Shown here one piece after another: positions 59,859 through 64,000 of a DNA stretch of 64,000 bases. Made by a program: the position numbers and the translations under genes. Origin of the DNA: Pseudomonas viridiflava. GTDB taxonomy: Bacteria > Pseudomonadota > Gammaproteobacteria > Pseudomonadales > Pseudomonadaceae. The DNA lies in the NCBI RefSeq assembly GCF_003702045.1, contig NZ_RBTP01000022.1:1-64000 (forward strand), read 5' to 3'. Below the pieces are notes generated by a model. That model searched no databases and was not told the DNA's origin. It worked only from the letters and a program-made list of their open reading frames with translations. The number at the start of each line of letters is the position of its first letter. The first letter of the stretch is position 1.

Positions 59859-60569
59859 TCAACGACTCACATCACCACGGCGCTGGCGTAGCCACTCAAG
59901 GTCTTCAGGTCGGGTGACCTTGATGTTATCGGACCGACCTTCGATCAGACGCGGCGATTGACCGGCCCATTCAATGGCCGATGCCTCGTCGGTGATGCTG
60001 ACATTCGACACCAGACTGTCCGCCAGCGCTCGATGCAGGGCACCCAGGCGAAACATCTGCGGCGTGTAGGCTTGCCAGATAAGGCTGCGGTCAACCGTTT
60101 CGGCTACACGACCGTCGCTGCCGGCACGCTTGAGCGTATCCCGCGCAGGGACCGCCAGCAGGCCGCCAACCGGGTCATCCGCCAGCTCACTGAGCAGATT
60201 GTCCAGGTCGCTACGGGCCAGATTGGGACGCGCCGCATCGTGAACCAGGACCCAATCATCGTCACTCGCACCCTGCGCATGCAAATGCAGCAAGGCATTG
60301 AGGACTGAACCCGAACGCTCTTTACCACCGTCGACCCGCTGGATCCGAGAGTCCAGCGCACAAGGCAAGCCCGGCCAGTACGGATCATCCACGGCAAGGC
60401 TGATCACCAGGCCCTTGAGACGGGGGTGATCCAGAAAACCTAACAGGCTGTGTTCAAGAATTGTCAGGCCGCCCAGTTGCAGGTACTGCTTGGGACGGTC
60501 AGCTGCCATACGGGCACCAATGCCCGCTGCAGGTATCACTGCCCAGAAGGCAGGGAGAAAGTCTTTCAT
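59859..60569 (-). CDS. ispD: 2-C-methyl-D-erythritol 4-phosphate cytidylyltransferase IspD
   Basis: IspD transfers CMP to MEP, the third step of the MEP pathway. The 236-residue product has the nucleotide loop PAAGIGARMAADRPKQYLQL and VLVHDAARPNL, and the C-terminal VTRPEDLEW. It is 15 bases downstream of ftsB and probably co-transcribed. Unlike many proteobacteria, ispD and ispF are not adjacent here; the adhC-fghA cluster lies between them. Confidence 0.95.
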   Translation of the reverse strand: MKDFLPAFWAVIPAAGIGARMAADRPKQYLQLGGLTILEHSLLGFLDHPRLKGLVISLAVDDPYWPGLPCALDSRIQRVDGGKERSGSVLNALLHLHAQGASDDDWVLVHDAARPNLARSDLDNLLSELADDPVGGLLAVPARDTLKRAGSDGRVAETVDRSLIWQAYTPQMFRLGALHRALADSLVSNVSITDEASAIEWAGQSPRLIEGRSDNIKVTRPEDLEWLRQRRGDVSR

Positions 60570-60584
60570 GACACCTACTTTTTG

Positions 60585-60863
60585 TTATTGCGCCAACTGA
60601 TACAGGGTTTCACCATCCTTGACCATGCCCAGTTCATGACGGGCACGCTCTTCGACGGTTTCCAGTCCCTTTTTCAGCTCCATGACTTCAGCATCAAGCA
60701 CACGATTGCGCTCCAGCAAGACCTGATTTTCGGCATGCTGATCCGCGATCTGCTGGTTCAGGCTGGCCACCTGCGCGAGGCTGCCATTGCCTACCCACAG
60801 GCGATACTGCAGGCCGGCAAGCAATAGAAGCAGGATGAGGAACAACCAGTTAGGACTGCGCAT
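60585..60863 (-). CDS. ftsB: Cell division protein FtsB
   Basis: FtsB forms the divisome FtsQLB complex. The 92-residue product has one transmembrane helix (LFLILLLLLAGLQYRLWVG, about 7-25) and a periplasmic coiled coil LNQQIADQHAENQVLLERN. ATG 60863 matches the family start MRSPNW; the longer frame does not. It precedes ispD and follows eno after an inverted repeat. Confidence 0.93.
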   Translation of the reverse strand: MRSPNWLFLILLLLLAGLQYRLWVGNGSLAQVASLNQQIADQHAENQVLLERNRVLDAEVMELKKGLETVEERARHELGMVKDGETLYQLAQ

Positions 60864-60927
60864 TGAAATATCAGGTACCCAGTAAAAAAGACGGCAGAGC
60901 CAACACAACAAACAAACGACTGAGGGC

Positions 60928-60955
60928 ATTGAGCCTGACATAAGCCAGGCTCAAT
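60928..60955. repeat. Inverted repeat downstream of eno
   Basis: ATTGAGCCTG and CAGGCTCAAT form perfect 10-base arms around an 8-base loop between eno and ftsB. No T run follows, so it is a weak terminator at best. Confidence 0.65.
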
Positions 60956-61052
60956 CACTCCAGATTACAACGGAGCGTCAGCATCGGCGTTACGGGTGAA
61001 ACCGGATGAGCCGGTTTTCCCGCACGCCCCTGCGTCTTTTACCATCTATGGC

Positions 61053-62396
<1,344 letters not shown>

Positions 62397-62429
62397 TCAG
62401 ACGCAAAAAACGGCAGGCCTGAATGCGAC

Positions 62430-62453
62430 AACCCCGTCACGAATGACGGGGAA
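62430..62453 (-). terminator. Hairpin after kdsA
   Basis: CCCCGTCA, loop CGAA, TGACGGGG: a perfect 8-base stem 25 bases past the kdsA stop. It has no long T run, so termination is uncertain. Confidence 0.5.
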
Positions 62454-62477
62454 CGGCACTTTACCTGAGAACCCTGT

Positions 62478-63338
<861 letters not shown>

Positions 63339-64000
63339 TCAGGCGTTCTTTTGACGTTGAGCCAGCGCAGCTTTGACGAAACCGCTGAACAGCGGATGAC
63401 CGTCACGCGGCGTGGAAGTGAACTCCGGGTGGAACTGGCAGGCCACGAACCACGGATGATCAGGCGCCTCGACCACTTCGACCAGCGCGCCATCACCGGA
63501 ACGACCGGAAATCTTCAGGCCGGCTTCGATCAGTTGTGGCAGCAGGTTGTTGTTCACTTCGTAACGATGACGATGACGCTCGACGATCACATCGTTCTTG
63601 TAGCAATCGTGAACCAGCGAACCGGACTCCAGTTGGCATTCCTGCGCACCCAGACGCATCGTGCCGCCCAGGTCGGAGCTTTCGGTACGGGTTTCCACAG
63701 CGCCGGTCGCGTCTTCCCACTCGGTGATCAGACCCACGACAGGGTGTGCGCTGGTGCGGTCGAACTCGGTGGAGTTGGCATCTTTCCAGCCCAGCACGTT
63801 ACGTGCGAACTCGATGACCGCCACCTGCATACCCAGGCAAATCCCCAGGTAAGGCACCTTGTTTTCACGTGCGAACTGAACGGCGGTGATCTTGCCTTCA
63901 ACGCCGCGCAGACCAAAACCGCCCGGAACCAGAATCGCGTCCACGCCTTCGAGCAGACCGGTGCCCTGGTTCTCGATGTCTTCGGAATCGATGTAGCGCA
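63339..64000 (-). CDS. pyrG: CTP synthase, C-terminal glutaminase part (partial)
   Basis: The window contains the 3' part of pyrG; the 5' end is beyond the right edge. The visible part is the class I glutaminase domain with the oxyanion motif [10 protein letters not shown], the nucleophile in [15 protein letters not shown], and the catalytic His-Pro-Glu in [12 protein letters not shown] synthase aminates UTP to CTP. It is followed by kdsA in the same direction. Confidence 0.97.
   Translation of the reverse strand, partial: RYIDSEDIENQGTGLLEGVDAILVPGGFGLRGVEGKITAVQFARENKVPYLGICLGMQVAVIEFARNVLGWKDANSTEFDRTSAHPVVGLITEWEDATGAVETRTESSDLGGTMRLGAQECQLESGSLVHDCYKNDVIVERHRHRYEVNNNLLPQLIEAGLKISGRSGDGALVEVVEAPDHPWFVACQFHPEFTSTPRDGHPLFSGFVKAALAQRQKNA

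Overview
The window is a stretch of a Pseudomonas chromosome, most likely from the P. syringae group. The evidence is gene content and order: tolQRAB-oprL-cpoB with ruvABC, pmpR and aspS; dps, a cold-shock protein, slyX, a HIT protein, oprD and proS; mprF-virJ; finR/fpr; dgkA-erdR; recX-recA-pncC-mutS-fdxA-rsmZ-rpoS-nlpD-pcm-surE-truD-ispF; then fghA-adhC-gfnR, ispD-ftsB, eno, kdsA and pyrG. These blocks are typical of Pseudomonas core genomes, and the proteins read as intact. Base composition and codon use are GC-rich and uniform across most of the window.

The first 5.4 kb is different. Positions 1-5370 lie beyond the 3' end of a tRNA-Lys(UUU) gene (5371-5446, minus strand), which sits beside queC. 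That tRNA is a well-known integration site for Pseudomonas genomic islands and ICEs. The stretch holds the 3' part of a PilV-like pilus-tip gene, a blue-light-type LOV-PAS histidine kinase with a receiver domain, a small ORF coupled to the kinase and carrying a hexanucleotide repeat, a truncated IS66 transposase, and a divergent HxlR regulator/NmrA oxidoreductase pair. I read it as the edge of an island, or as accumulated accessory DNA.

From 5.4 to 27 kb the core runs: queuosine precursor genes (queC, queE), the Tol-Pal envelope-constriction operon, Holliday junction processing (ruvABC), YebC/PmpR, aspS, a small ribbon-helix-helix protein, dps, a membrane-anchored cold-shock-domain protein, slyX, a HIT protein, an OprD-type porin behind an AT-rich leader, proS, a lipoprotein, and dinB. 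Two near-identical tRNA-fMet transcription units follow (27.3-27.7 kb).

From 28 to 43.9 kb lie the aminoacyl-phosphatidylglycerol synthase/flippase and its predicted hydrolase (mprF-virJ), an unknown membrane protein, kup, rimO, a GNAT acetyltransferase, an unusual RsuA/RluF-type protein lacking the catalytic Asp, yehS, trmO, the fpr/finR oxidative-stress pair, dgkA, the erdR response regulator, a DTW-domain tRNA-modifying enzyme and a PA3611-like secreted protein. From 44 kb the window carries a LOG-family protein, the SOS/repair cluster (recX, recA with a LexA box, pncC, mutS) and fdxA. The regulatory RNA gene rsmZ, with a GacA-type upstream box, lies between fdxA and rpoS. The rpoS-nlpD-pcm-surE-truD-ispF cluster, glutathione-dependent formaldehyde detoxification with its LysR regulator, ispD-ftsB, eno, kdsA and the 3' part of pyrG complete the window.

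I did not find a convincing new multi-gene system. The observations most worth following are the tRNA-Lys junction with its mobile-element cargo, the LOV-PAS kinase with its coupled ORF, the D-to-Q pseudouridine-synthase-like protein, the 30-bp palindrome and second inverted repeat next to kup, the terminator abutting the ispF start codon, and rsmZ. All identifications come from reading the sequence and from knowledge of the families; no database search was run.
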